64,000 nucleotides of DNA from Natronoglycomyces albus (GTDB taxonomy: Bacteria; Actinomycetota; Actinomycetes; Mycobacteriales; Micromonosporaceae). Numbering within the stretch: position 1 is the stretch's first letter; each line of letters opens with the position of its first letter. This document shows, in pieces, positions 1 through 9,302 of this stretch. Position numbers and translations under genes: made by a program. Location of the stretch: the NCBI RefSeq assembly GCF_016925535.1, contig NZ_CP070496.1, positions 3,038,001-3,102,000 on the forward strand, given 5' to 3'. The notes below the pieces were generated by a model that did no database searches, had not been told where the DNA came from, and was given only the letters and a program-made list of their open reading frames with translations.

Positions 1-102
1 CTCACGAGCGATGTGCGGAGCTATGGAGCTTCAGCCCGGGCGAACAAGCTAGCGTCCAAGGGCACAAGGCCCCCTTTCCCTAACCCAACGAGCTGACGTG
101 CG

Positions 103-1893
103 CTAGCTCAACGAAGCCGCGGCGGCATCTTCGTCGGCATAGCCCCACTCACCGATGTTGTACAGACCACGGTTGGACGAGCTGGGGTTGTCACGGACGT
201 TGACGAGGTTCTCGTCAGCCATGATGACCACAGGCTGGTCAACCAGAGGAAGCACGTAAGCTTCCTCAACCAGCAGCTCGATCGCCTCGTTGGTGTACGC
301 GGCTGCCTCGTCGATGTCGTTGGTCGTCAGGATCTTCTCGATGACCGCGTCCAGTTCCTCGTTCGAGAGGTCACCGAAGTTCGAACCCGAACCGGTGTAC
401 CACTGTTGCTGCGGAGCGGTCGCGAATAGCGGGCTGCCCGACCAACCGAAGACGATGAGGTCATAGGCACCCTCGGACAAGACTGGACCAAGGTCACCAG
501 CCGGGATCGAGTCCAGCGCCACGGTGATACCAATATCGGCCAGCTGCTGCTGGGTGATTTCGGCGATGTCCGAACGGATCGTGTCGTCCACGGCCGCGCG
601 GAAGTTAAACGTGACCTGCTCTCCCTCAGGAGTTAGCAGATTGTCGTTGGAGTCCCACTCGTAACCGGCGTCCGCAAGGATCTGCCGAGCCGCATCGTGG
701 TCTCCGGTCCCCTGCGTCGAGTTCGCGTAGGCGTCAAAGTGGTAAGGGCTGTCAGCGGAGAACGAGTGGTTAACCTTGCGAACCTGGTCGTCAACGGCCA
801 GGCCGAAAGTGCGGTCCACCATTCCTTGCACGTCGATCGCGGTGAAGACAGCCTTGCGCAGCTCGACATCAGACAGGAACTCATTGTTGGTGTTGATGTC
901 AATGTGCGTCCACGAGGGACCAGGGCCGGTGTGGTAGTTAACGCCATCCAGGGAACGAATGTTGTCCATCTGGTCGGGATCGATCGAAGCCGGGCTGGCC
1001 ATGTTCACCGAGCCTTGACGCAGCTCGGTCACGATCGACTCCACATCCGGAATCACCTGCAGTTCGACCTCATCAAGAGTGACCTCAACGTCGCCGACGT
1101 ACTCGGGGTTCGGCTCCAAAATCACGTACTCGCCAGCCGAGGCGTCACGGATCTTCATCGGACCGGCCGACCAGGTCGGAACATTGGTCGAGTGCCACAC
1201 GGCAGACTCGCCCATGACGTCCGGGTCGTCCATCCAATCCTCGAAACCTTCATTTTCGATGATGTGGGCGGGGTAGGACAGGATTGACTGGAAGGGCCAT
1301 TCCGGGTTGGCGTAGCCATCCACGTAGGTGACGGTGATTTCGTTGTCGCCAGTCTCGTCGATGGACTCGACGTTTCCGCCCCACGCGGTGGAAGCGGGCA
1401 TGCAGTCTTCCTGGTTGCAGTGGTCGGCGTTGCCTGACCAGCTGTACCAGTTGTAGATGAAGTCCTTGTAGGTGATCGGCGTGCCGTCACCCCAGTTGGC
1501 GTCGGGATTGAGGCTGTACTTCACCGTCAGCGGGTCCTCCGAGACCAGCTCAGGTTCGCCGGTGACGATGGCCGAGTTGTATCGCGGCGTGGTGTCAGGC
1601 AGGAACTCCAACGTATCCGGGTAGATCGCTCCGATGGCCTGCACGGCATAGACGTTACGGTCCGAGGCCCGGTTGGTGTTCCAACCGGTCCAACCGGAGT
1701 CGATGACAGCCGTGACTTTCCCGCCCTGCACTCGCTCGCCGGAGTTGCATCCATTCGGGTCATCCACACAGTCGTCGAAGCCGAAACTGTCGGAACTACT
1801 GTCGCCGTTTCCATTGCCGCCGCAAGCGGTCAGCGTCAGCACCGCCGCACATGCGACGGCAAGCCCCGAAAGGGACTTTCGTTTGATATTCAT
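103..1893 (-). CDS. Family-5 ABC substrate-binding lipoprotein, array member 1
   Basis: Predicted peptide-binding lipoprotein (SBP_bac_5 type) on the outer face of the membrane. The start is the ATG at 1893, preceded by GGAGGAC. A longer frame upstream has no ribosome site. The 596-residue product has a KRK-initiated signal peptide and lipobox LTAC (Cys24). A Gly/Ser/Asp linker follows, then the array signature FDDCVDDPNGCN (Cys42, Cys49). A second Cys pair occurs in DHCNQEDC after the YNWY.WSG motif, and the C-terminal signature is NVRDNPSSSNRGLYNIGEWG. It is about 50 residues longer than typical DppA/OppA. It is closest to member 2, with which it shares a 170-bp identical 3' end. No permease gene adjoins it in the window. 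The ligand is unknown; peptide is inferred from the family. Confidence 0.93.
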   Translation of the reverse strand: MNIKRKSLSGLAVACAAVLTLTACGGNGNGDSSSDSFGFDDCVDDPNGCNSGERVQGGKVTAVIDSGWTGWNTNRASDRNVYAVQAIGAIYPDTLEFLPDTTPRYNSAIVTGEPELVSEDPLTVKYSLNPDANWGDGTPITYKDFIYNWYSWSGNADHCNQEDCMPASTAWGGNVESIDETGDNEITVTYVDGYANPEWPFQSILSYPAHIIENEGFEDWMDDPDVMGESAVWHSTNVPTWSAGPMKIRDASAGEYVILEPNPEYVGDVEVTLDEVELQVIPDVESIVTELRQGSVNMASPASIDPDQMDNIRSLDGVNYHTGPGPSWTHIDINTNNEFLSDVELRKAVFTAIDVQGMVDRTFGLAVDDQVRKVNHSFSADSPYHFDAYANSTQGTGDHDAARQILADAGYEWDSNDNLLTPEGEQVTFNFRAAVDDTIRSDIAEITQQQLADIGITVALDSIPAGDLGPVLSEGAYDLIVFGWSGSPLFATAPQQQWYTGSGSNFGDLSNEELDAVIEKILTTNDIDEAAAYTNEAIELLVEEAYVLPLVDQPVVIMADENLVNVRDNPSSSNRGLYNIGEWGYADEDAAAASLS

Positions 1894-2078
1894 GTGTCCT
1901 CCATATGGTGCACGAGTGGAGGGTGCTAGGGCTTGAATCGGCCATGCGCGCCGTGCATGGTTCCCGATTCGTTCACCGGTTAGGTGGATGCTGTTGCCCA
2001 GTCGCCACTCGCGTTGAAAACTCACTGTGACACAAAGGTGAGCCAAGTTACCATCTACTGAGAACAAATGCAGCTCAT

Positions 2079-2097
2079 TCGTGACTGGGCCGTGATC
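2079..2097 (-). promoter_or_regulatory. Shared upstream motif of the SBP array, copy 1
   Basis: On the plus strand it reads TCGTGACTGGGCCGTGATC and fits TCGTGAY-N5-YGTKATS, a direct repeat of GTGAY/GTKAT with an 11-bp period. It lies 186 bp upstream of the member 1 start. It matches copies before members 2, 3, 5 and 7, so a common regulator is plausible. Its identity is unknown. Confidence 0.45.
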
Positions 2098-2375
2098 TAT
2101 TAATTGTCAAGAACTCGGGGCCTGAGCAGGGGTTTTGCCCGTTTAGTGTGGTAACGACCAGTAGCCGACTCATCACATATGCCCTTTTTTTCCGCATTCT
2201 GGGACGTCGATTCGCCCGCTATTAGTCCCGCTGGAACGGTTTCGCCCATACTGGCCGTCATCGACGTTCCCCGTCGAATGACCTTCTATGAAGGTGACAG
2301 GGCGAAATGGGTGCCGCTGCGAAATTTCCAATCGTCACACCTTTTTAGCGCTCCACGGCTAGCTGACACAAGAAT

Positions 2376-2399
2376 GGGTGGAAGGCATGCCTTCCACCC
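2376..2399 (-). terminator. Hairpin downstream of array member 2
   Basis: Perfect inverted repeat GGGTGGAAGG / CCTTCCACCC with a four-base loop, about 150 bases past the stop of member 2. No long T-run follows on the minus strand. Confidence 0.5.
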
Positions 2400-2551
2400 G
2401 TGGCCGGATATGGAAACCCGGCATCGAGTCGATCATCATCTAAGATGAAAGGTTTACCGGGCCCGCGCTGGACGCGATTGTCGGCTCACCGACCTACGTG
2501 CGGTTGAACCGGTGCGCCACCAGCCCGGGCCGAGACCAAGCTAGGAGCTGA

Positions 2552-4336
2552 CTAGCTCAACGAAGCCGCGGCGGCATCTTCGTCGGCATAGCCCCACTCA
2601 CCGATGTTGTACAGACCACGGTTGGACGAGCTGGGGTTGTCACGGACGTTGACGAGGTTCTCGTCAGCCATGATGACCACAGGCTGGTCAACCAGAGGAA
2701 GCACGTAAGCTTCCTCAACCAAAGCGGCGATCGCTTCGTTAACAAGATCGGCGGCCTCGTCAATGTTGTTGGTCGAGGTGATCTTCTCTACCGCCTCATC
2801 AACAGCGGCGGAAGACAGGTCGCCATAGTTCGACGATGACCCGGTGTACCACTGCTGCTGTGGAGCGGTGGTGAATAGCGGGCTGCCCGACCATCCGAAG
2901 ATGATGAGGTCATAAGCGCCCTCGGACGTCACCGAGCTGAGGTCACCGGCGGGAATCGACTCCAGCACAATGTCGATGCCGATCTCGGAGGCTTGCTGCT
3001 GGGCGATTTCGGCGATGTCCGAACGGATCGTGTCGTCCACGGCCGCGCGGAAGTTAAACGTGACCTGTTCCCCTTCAGGGGTCAGCAGATTGTCATTGGA
3101 GTCCCACTCGTAACCGGCGTCCGCAAGGATCTGCCGAGCCGCATCGGCATCCCCGGTCCCCTGCGTCGAGTCCGCGTAGGCGTCAAAGTGGTAGGGACTA
3201 TCGGCCGCAAAGGAATGGTTAACCTTGCGAACCTGGTTATCGACGGCTAGACCGAAAGTGCGGTCCACTATGGCTTGAACGTCGAAGACGGTGAAGACAG
3301 CCTTGCGCAGCTCCACGTCAGACAGGAACTCATTGTTCGTGTTCGCGTCAATGTGCGTCCACGAGGGGCCGGGCCCAGTGTTGTACCGAATACCGTCCAG
3401 GGAACGAATGTTGTCCATCTGGTCGGGATCAATCGAGGCCGGGCTGGCCATCTGCACCGAGCCTTGACGCAGCTCGGTCACGATCGACTCCACATCCGGA
3501 ATCACCAGAAGTTCGACCTCATCAAGAGTGACCTCCATGTGCCCGACATAGTCGGGGTTCGGCTCCAAAATCACGTACTCGCCAGCCGAAGCGTCACGGA
3601 TCTTCATCGGGCCCGAAGACCAGGTGGGGTAATTTTCCGAATGGTAAATCGCGGACTGGCCCATCACGCCCGGGTCGTCCATCCAGTCTTCGAAACCGGC
3701 TTCCTCGATGATGTGGGCGGGATAGGACAGCACGGTGTTGAACTGCCATTCGGGGTCGGCGTGGCCATCCACGTAGGTGACGGTGATTTCGTTGTCGCCA
3801 GTCTCGTCGATCGAGGCGACATTCCCACCGTACTTAGTCGAAGACGATAGGCAGTCTTCGACGGTGCAGTGGTCGGCGTCGCCCGACCAGCCGTACCAGT
3901 TGTAAATGAAGTCCTTGTAGGTGATCGGCGTGCCGTCACCCCAGTTAGCCTCGGGGTTGAGGCTGTACTTGACCGTAAGCGGGTCCTCCGAGACCAGCTC
4001 AGGATCTTCGGCGAAGATCGCGGGGTTGAACAGGGGCGTGCCATCAGGCTGGAACAAGACGTTCTCGGGAAACACCGCTCCCATCGCCTGCACGGCGTAA
4101 ACGTTACGGTCCGAGGCCCGGTTGGTGTTCCAACCGACCCAGGCCGAGTCGATGACAGCCGTGACCTTCCCGCCCTGCACTCGCTCACCAGAATTGCAGT
4201 TGTTCGGGTCATCCACGCAGTCATCGAAACCGGCTCCGTCGGCGCTTCCGTCGCCGTCGGTGCCACAGGCCGAGAGGGTCAAAGCAAGCGCCGCGGCGAT
4301 CGCCGTCCCCATCACGGACTTTCTTTTGCGAATCAT
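2552..4336 (-). CDS. Family-5 ABC substrate-binding lipoprotein, array member 2
   Basis: Predicted extracytoplasmic peptide-binding lipoprotein of 594 residues. The ATG at 4336 is preceded by GGAGGACAC, exactly as in member 1. The lipobox is LSAC (Cys24), the first Cys pair is in FDDCVDDPNNCN (Cys40, Cys47), and the second is in DHCTVEDC. It ends with the same NVRDN...RGLYNIGEWG signature as member 1. The last 170 bp (2552-2721) are identical by eye to 103-272 of member 1, and other long blocks are nearly identical. This points to recent duplication or gene conversion. The middle and the region before the C terminus (for example SSAAVDEAVEKITST) have diverged, so ligand specificity may differ. 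Confidence 0.93.
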   Translation of the reverse strand: MIRKRKSVMGTAIAAALALTLSACGTDGDGSADGAGFDDCVDDPNNCNSGERVQGGKVTAVIDSAWVGWNTNRASDRNVYAVQAMGAVFPENVLFQPDGTPLFNPAIFAEDPELVSEDPLTVKYSLNPEANWGDGTPITYKDFIYNWYGWSGDADHCTVEDCLSSSTKYGGNVASIDETGDNEITVTYVDGHADPEWQFNTVLSYPAHIIEEAGFEDWMDDPGVMGQSAIYHSENYPTWSSGPMKIRDASAGEYVILEPNPDYVGHMEVTLDEVELLVIPDVESIVTELRQGSVQMASPASIDPDQMDNIRSLDGIRYNTGPGPSWTHIDANTNNEFLSDVELRKAVFTVFDVQAIVDRTFGLAVDNQVRKVNHSFAADSPYHFDAYADSTQGTGDADAARQILADAGYEWDSNDNLLTPEGEQVTFNFRAAVDDTIRSDIAEIAQQQASEIGIDIVLESIPAGDLSSVTSEGAYDLIIFGWSGSPLFTTAPQQQWYTGSSSNYGDLSSAAVDEAVEKITSTNNIDEAADLVNEAIAALVEEAYVLPLVDQPVVIMADENLVNVRDNPSSSNRGLYNIGEWGYADEDAAAASLS

Positions 4337-4526
4337 GTGTCCTCCATAGCTATGCCAGGCGGGTGGACGGGGCTTTGCCACGACAGTGTTCGCCCAGAAG
4401 TGCTGTCGTGTTTCGCCTTCGACCTTTCGGGCCCAAGGCTGGCAGGCACCGCCTCCTGGCGTTACCGCCATCACTTTGTCACATCGGTGAGCCAAATTAC
4501 TGTGGCCGTCAGCAAACGCGACCTTT

Positions 4527-4545
4527 TCGTGATTGCCCCGTGATG
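4527..4545 (-). promoter_or_regulatory. Shared upstream motif of the SBP array, copy 2
   Basis: Plus-strand TCGTGATTGCCCCGTGATG, 191 bp upstream of the member 2 start, almost the same distance as for members 1 and 5. Confidence 0.45.
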
Positions 4546-4808
4546 TTGAGTTCCCACCTCAAAAACAGCATGCGGCCTGGAGAATATCCATTATCTACCG
4601 TTCTGCCCGATAGTTGATCACCCCTTTTTTCCGTATTTGACATATAAAATGATTAGTTGGCACAGGCGACCAGACGGTGACGGATTACTTCAGGTAGACC
4701 GCTGCTTTGAAGATCACCTTCGTTGTCAGTGGCACCCAAATTACTGTGCGGACTATGTCGCAAGTGGAATTGACGGTGAGTTGGACGTCTTAAGTTCTTG
4801 CCTGGGAC

Positions 4809-4848
4809 GGCTGTGGGGCACGACCGTTTTTGGTCGTGCCCCACAGCC
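4809..4848 (-). terminator. Hairpin downstream of array member 3
   Basis: A 17-bp perfect stem (4809-4825 with 4832-4848) and a six-base loop lie just past the stop of member 3. The stem is very stable, but no strong T-tail follows on the minus strand. Confidence 0.7.
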
Positions 4849-4866
4849 GTACGAGTTACGACAGTG

Positions 4867-6639
4867 TTACTCGGTGCCTTCGGCGTAGCCCCATTCGGCC
4901 ATGTTGTACAGCGCGCGGATTGAGGTGGCCCAGTTGTCACGAATGTTGACCAAGTCCGAATCCGCCGCAATCAGGACTGGTGCGTCGATAATCGGAAGCA
5001 CATAGGCCTCGTCGGTGACGGCGAGCACGGCCTCGTTGGCGCGGTCGGCGGCCTCAGCCAGATCCGTCGTGCTGCGGATGTTGCTGGTGAGCTCGTCGAC
5101 GAGTTCACTGTTGAGGTTTCCGTAGTTTGACGCGGAAGTGGAGTGCCAGTGGTTGTGCGGCTGCGCGGTGAAGCGAGGGTCAGTCGACCAGGAGTAGGTG
5201 ATCATGTCGAACTGACTTTCGTTGAGGACCGTCGCAAATTCGGTACCTTCGAAAGTGTTGACGTTAATATGGATGCCGATCACACTCAGGTAGTGCTGGG
5301 TGAGCTCGGCCATCGTGGTGCGCAACCGGTCTCCGGCCACCACCCGGAATTCCAGCTCCACCTCATCGCCCTCAGGGGTGAACAGGGTGTTTCCCTGGCG
5401 ATCCCAGGTATAGCCTGCCTCTTCCAGGATCTCCCGGGCTGCCATCTCATCGCCTGTTCCCTGCGGAGAGTCGGCGAATGCGTCGATGTGGAACTCGGAG
5501 TCGTTCTTAAAGGTGTGGTTGGTCTTGCGCTCAAGGCCCTCTACCGTCAGCCCAAAGGTGCGGTCGATCAGGTCCTCAACGTCAATGGCGGTGAAGACCG
5601 CTTTCCGCAACGCCGGATCCTGGAGCAGGTCGGATTGCATGTTGAAGTCGATATGAGTCCAGTTCGGACCGACAGATAGGAAGTGGTCGACGCCCTCGAT
5701 GAAGTCAATCTGGCCCACCGATTCGGGGTCAAGGTTTCCTGGCGCGAACCCTTGAACCGTCTCCTGCCGCATCTCAGTGATGATGGAGTCTTGGTCGTTG
5801 AAGACCTCGATGGTGATGGTGTCCAATGTGGGTTTGATCGAGCCGGCCCAGTCTGGATTTGGCTCATAGATGATGTAGCTGCCAGCCTCGGCCGATTGCA
5901 CCCGATAGGGTCCCGCAGTCCAGTCCAGCGGAATTGTGTCGGAGAAGTACCAAAAGGATTCGCCCATCACATCTGGGTCACTGGCCCAGTCCTCGAAACC
6001 ATTGGCCTCGGCAATATGTGCCGGGTAGCTGAGCACCATGTGGTACTTCCACTCCGGGTCAATGTAGCCGTCGTTGTAGGTAATGACGAAGGTGTTGTCA
6101 CCGGTCTGTTCGATGTCGGAGACGTTCGCGCCCCATGTGATAGCACTGGACTCGCAGTCCGCTGGCGAGCACAGCTCCTCGTTTCCCGAGCCTTGGTACC
6201 AGTGCCATAGAAAGTCGTCGAGTCCAATGGGAGTGCCGTCGCCCCAGTTGGCGTCAGGATTGAGTTGATATTGAACCTTCATCGGGTCTTCTTCGATCAA
6301 CTCCGGCTCTTCGGTGAGAATGCCGTCATTGATACGCCACTCGCCGTCAGGGTGCCACTCCCCTATCTTGGGTTGCTTGCCCGCTAGCACTTGCGCGAGC
6401 CCCACCGAACGGTCGGCGGTGGCCCACTCATTCCAACCGCCCCAACCAGCGTCTAGCGCCCACACGACGTCACCGCCCTGTCGGCGTTCCCCGGAGTTGC
6501 AGGTGGCTGGCTCGATCTCGCAATCATCGAAGCTACCGCCCATGCCTTGATTGGCGCCACCGTCACCGCAGGCCGTCGCGCCCATGGCCAGAGCGGCGAA
6601 CAGCGCCACCCCTGCGACGGCTTTAGGTTTGTTAAACAT
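4867..6639 (-). CDS. Family-5 ABC substrate-binding lipoprotein, array member 3
   Basis: Predicted peptide-binding lipoprotein of 590 residues. The ATG at 6639 has GAGGAG upstream; the in-frame extension to 6702 lacks a site. The lipobox is ATAC (Cys24), the first Cys pair is in FDDCEIEPATCN (Cys40, Cys47), and the second is in ELCSPADC. The C-terminal signature varies to NIRDNWATSIRALYNMAEWG. It is clearly more divergent from members 1 and 2 than they are from each other, with Trp-rich DAGWGGWNEW replacing the usual segment after the first Cys pair. It is flanked by its own upstream motif and its own hairpin, so it is probably transcribed alone. The ligand is unknown. Confidence 0.92.
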   Translation of the reverse strand: MFNKPKAVAGVALFAALAMGATACGDGGANQGMGGSFDDCEIEPATCNSGERRQGGDVVWALDAGWGGWNEWATADRSVGLAQVLAGKQPKIGEWHPDGEWRINDGILTEEPELIEEDPMKVQYQLNPDANWGDGTPIGLDDFLWHWYQGSGNEELCSPADCESSAITWGANVSDIEQTGDNTFVITYNDGYIDPEWKYHMVLSYPAHIAEANGFEDWASDPDVMGESFWYFSDTIPLDWTAGPYRVQSAEAGSYIIYEPNPDWAGSIKPTLDTITIEVFNDQDSIITEMRQETVQGFAPGNLDPESVGQIDFIEGVDHFLSVGPNWTHIDFNMQSDLLQDPALRKAVFTAIDVEDLIDRTFGLTVEGLERKTNHTFKNDSEFHIDAFADSPQGTGDEMAAREILEEAGYTWDRQGNTLFTPEGDEVELEFRVVAGDRLRTTMAELTQHYLSVIGIHINVNTFEGTEFATVLNESQFDMITYSWSTDPRFTAQPHNHWHSTSASNYGNLNSELVDELTSNIRSTTDLAEAADRANEAVLAVTDEAYVLPIIDAPVLIAADSDLVNIRDNWATSIRALYNMAEWGYAEGTE

Positions 6640-6805
6640 TGGTCTCCTCACATCATGGCCAGGAGCAGTTGGGGGAATTAAGGGTGTTCGTGACAGATTC
6701 ACGTTTCATGCCACACATAAGCACATATTGGCTTCCTGGCCGGAACGACCAGCTTGTCACAAATAGGCGCGATCTGACACGAGGGGATCTGCAAAAGGTG
6801 CCCAC

Positions 6806-6824
6806 TCGTGATGAAACCGTTATC
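6806..6824 (-). promoter_or_regulatory. Shared upstream motif of the SBP array, copy 3
   Basis: Plus-strand TCGTGATGAAACCGTTATC, 167 bp upstream of the member 3 start. It fits TCGTGAY-N5-YGTKATS at every fixed position. Confidence 0.45.
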
Positions 6825-7085
6825 AATGTGACTAATGAGCCCAATTGCGCACAGAAGATGTTTGAAGCCACCAATAGGGCATAGCGCCAGGTCAGTCGTC
6901 TGACACCACGTTACTCAAGGGCTCAGGGATCGATCACGCTCCCCAGTGGACCCACGAGATCGTTGAGCGCCTCCGGGCAACCTCCCACAGCGTAGCCACA
7001 TCACGACAGGCAAGAAAAGTGCGTATCGAGCGCAGACTCGATCGACGATTCACTTAATAGCGCCCATAGACAGTGGACATGACAA

Positions 7086-7122
7086 GGCTCCGGTGGTTCC
7101 CTTCTGAGGAACCACCGGAGCC
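7086..7122 (-). terminator. Hairpin downstream of array member 4
   Basis: A 15-bp perfect stem (7086-7100 with 7108-7122) and a seven-base loop, about 150 bases beyond the stop of member 4. Confidence 0.65.
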
Positions 7123-7275
7123 GATGCCATCGGGATGATGGAGATTTAGGCACACTCCACAGTCCTAAGCGGTCTAAGACTGCCCTAGCTGCGTTCAGAA
7201 GTCGTAGCGGTTGGCCCACTTCTTTGCGCGACACGAGGCGGAGTGTTCACTGTGTTCAGTTATCGAACTGTGAAC

Positions 7276-9039
7276 TCACTCGGAGCTCCAGCCCCACTCA
7301 TGGATGTTGTAGAAGGTGTTGAGGTTCGTCTGCGTGTTTTGACGCACGTTGACGAGGTTCTCGTTGATGACCAACAGCTCCGGGCTGTCCGACTGCGGCA
7401 GCACGTAGGCCTCGGCGACCACCGCTTCCACGGCGGCGTTCGCGCGAGCGGCGGCCTCGTCCATGTCGGCCGTCTCAAAGATCGAGTCGACCAGTTCGTC
7501 CACTGCCGAGGAATCCAGCTGTCCGTAGTTCGACGTCGAATCCGAACGCCACTGAGCCGACGGGTTGTTGGCGAACTCAGGCGAGCCGGTCCACTGGAAG
7601 TTAATGATGTCGAACTCGGCGTTGTCCAGCGTACGGCTGAAGTCCTCAACCGCGTAAGTGCTGATGGAAGCGTCGACACCGAGATCGATGAGGTACTGCT
7701 GTACCAGCTCGGCGGTGGTCTGCGCATCGGCACCAGTCGAAGGCACTCGATATTCCAAGGCCACTTCGACGCCGTCGGGAGTCAATAGTTGGTCGTCTTC
7801 CCAGGTGTAGCCAGCGTCCTCGAGAATCTCGCGGGCGGCCGCGGTGTCACCGGAACCGTGACCGGCCTGCGCGACGTAGTCAACGTGATAGTTGTCGTTG
7901 TCATTGCGGAACACGTGGTTGGTCTTAGGCTCAGCGGCCTCAAAGGTCAGACCAATGGTGCGGTCAATGACGTGTTGGACGTCGATAACGGTCAACACGG
8001 CGTGGCGCAAGGCCTCATCGCGCAGGAACTCGTTTTGGACGTTCAGCGTAAAGTGACGCCAAGCCGAACCGCCGGTGAGCGCGAAGTTCACTTCTTGGGC
8101 GCTCTCCAGGGTCTGGATGACCTCGGGGTCGTAACGGCCCATCGAGGCACCGTGCACCGAACCCTGGCGGATTTCGGTCACGATCGACTCTGGATCGTCC
8201 ATCGACTCAATGCGGATGCTTTGCGCCAGCGGACCGTCTCCGGTCCACTCTTCGTTGGGCTCCAACATGATGTAGTCGCCGATGACGCCGTCTGTGATGC
8301 GGTATGGCCCCGCGGAGTACTCCGGAACCGTGCCCGCGAAGTTCTCCAGGGACTCGCCCATGGCCACTGGGTCGCTCTTCCAGTCTTCGAAGCCATACTG
8401 CTCGGCCAGGTGAGCCGGGTTGGTCAAGACGACGGCGTATTTCCATTCCGGCGTCAGGTAACCGTCCCGGTAGACCACGTGAACCGTGTTCTCGTCGACT
8501 TCCTCGATGTCGGCCACGTTCGAGCCGTACACCGTGGTGCGCGGCTGGCACTGTTCATTGCACAGGTCCGAGTCGCCCGACCAGGCATACCAGTTGTAGA
8601 TGAAGTCGTCCGCGGAGAACGGCGTACCGTCGCCCCAGCCACCTTCGGGGTTGAGGTTGTACTCAACCGTGAGCGGCTCCTCGCTGACCAAGTGGGGTTC
8701 TTGGGTCAAGACATGCGGGTTGTGCTCCCATGAACCATCGGGAAGCCAAAACCCTACGGTCGGGAACACCGGCTGAATCGCCTGGCGCGTGTAGTTGTTC
8801 ATAGTCTCGGAGTGGACTTCCGACCAACCGGACCAGTCGCCGTCGATAACCCACACGATCTCTTTGTCGCCGGTGGCGTTGGGGTCAAAGTTGCAGTTGT
8901 TGGGGTCGTCATCGCAGTCTTCGAAACCACGGCTGGCGGAGTCGCCATCGGTTCCGCCGTTGCCGCATGCCGTGAAGGCCATAACGGCAGCGGCGCCCAT
9001 GGCAACCGACGCCATGAGCCGCTTGTTGTGAATTTTCAT
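7276..9039 (-). CDS. Family-5 ABC substrate-binding lipoprotein, array member 4
   Basis: Predicted peptide-binding lipoprotein of 587 residues. The ATG at 9039 follows GGGAGGAGC. The lipobox is FTAC (Cys25). The first Cys pair is in FEDCDDDPNNCN (Cys42, Cys49). The following segment, FDPNATGDKEIVW, differs from the SGER consensus. The second pair is shortened to DLCNEQC. The C-terminal signature is NVRQNTQTNLNTFYNIHEWG, where Arg-Asp becomes Arg-Gln. It shares WSEVHS with members 5 and 6. No copy of the 19-bp motif was found in its short upstream gap, so it may be regulated differently or read from the member 5 side. Confidence 0.92.
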   Translation of the reverse strand: MKIHNKRLMASVAMGAAAVMAFTACGNGGTDGDSASRGFEDCDDDPNNCNFDPNATGDKEIVWVIDGDWSGWSEVHSETMNNYTRQAIQPVFPTVGFWLPDGSWEHNPHVLTQEPHLVSEEPLTVEYNLNPEGGWGDGTPFSADDFIYNWYAWSGDSDLCNEQCQPRTTVYGSNVADIEEVDENTVHVVYRDGYLTPEWKYAVVLTNPAHLAEQYGFEDWKSDPVAMGESLENFAGTVPEYSAGPYRITDGVIGDYIMLEPNEEWTGDGPLAQSIRIESMDDPESIVTEIRQGSVHGASMGRYDPEVIQTLESAQEVNFALTGGSAWRHFTLNVQNEFLRDEALRHAVLTVIDVQHVIDRTIGLTFEAAEPKTNHVFRNDNDNYHVDYVAQAGHGSGDTAAAREILEDAGYTWEDDQLLTPDGVEVALEYRVPSTGADAQTTAELVQQYLIDLGVDASISTYAVEDFSRTLDNAEFDIINFQWTGSPEFANNPSAQWRSDSTSNYGQLDSSAVDELVDSIFETADMDEAAARANAAVEAVVAEAYVLPQSDSPELLVINENLVNVRQNTQTNLNTFYNIHEWGWSSE

Positions 9040-9185
9040 CGTGCTCCTCCCATAGGGGCTAATTCTGGAGTGGAAAAGGAGAGACTTTCGCATTTTGGGT
9101 TCGAGAGCAAACCCATTTCTTCGCAGCGCGGCTGAAGGAGAGTCGCCGAGACCGGCGCCGCGACCACAGTAGAGGTCTGGGGAGG

Positions 9186-9224
9186 CAGACGGGGACGGTC
9201 ATTAAATATGACCGCCCCCGTCTG
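9186..9224 (-). terminator. Hairpin downstream of array member 5
   Basis: Stem 9186-9202 with 9208-9224, 16 of 17 positions paired, with a TAAAT loop. A smaller hairpin (TAGGCCC / GGGCCTA, 9252-9269) lies between it and the stop of member 5. Confidence 0.65.
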
Positions 9225-9302
9225 TGTGTTCTCATGGCACTGACATCGCCGTAGGCCCGCAAGGGCCTAGTGCCAGTACCAGTTCAGGTGGCCCAAGGGT
9301 GT

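Larger units (their letters stand above)
1894..2551. other. Intergenic region between array members 1 and 2
   Basis: This 658-base gap has no convincing gene. It holds the hairpin that probably ends member 2 (2376-2399) and the upstream region of member 1. That region includes the shared 19-bp motif (2079-2097) and a 30-bp block (2022-2051) resembling one in front of member 2. Confidence 0.6.
4337..4866. other. Intergenic region between array members 2 and 3
   Basis: This 530-base gap has no convincing gene. It carries the 19-bp motif (4527-4545), a block at 4471-4500 related to 2022-2051, a second related block at 4726-4751 (both contain CCAAATTACTGTG), and the terminator hairpin of member 3. 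Confidence 0.6.
6640..7275. other. Intergenic region between array members 3 and 4
   Basis: This 636-base gap holds the upstream region of member 3 with the 19-bp motif (6806-6824), and the terminator hairpin of member 4 (7086-7122). I see no supported gene. Confidence 0.6.

Noticed and set aside
1-102. Terminator for array member 1
   Set aside because: Only weak pairings (AAGGG...CCCTTT) are visible in the 102 bases available. The real structure may lie outside the window.
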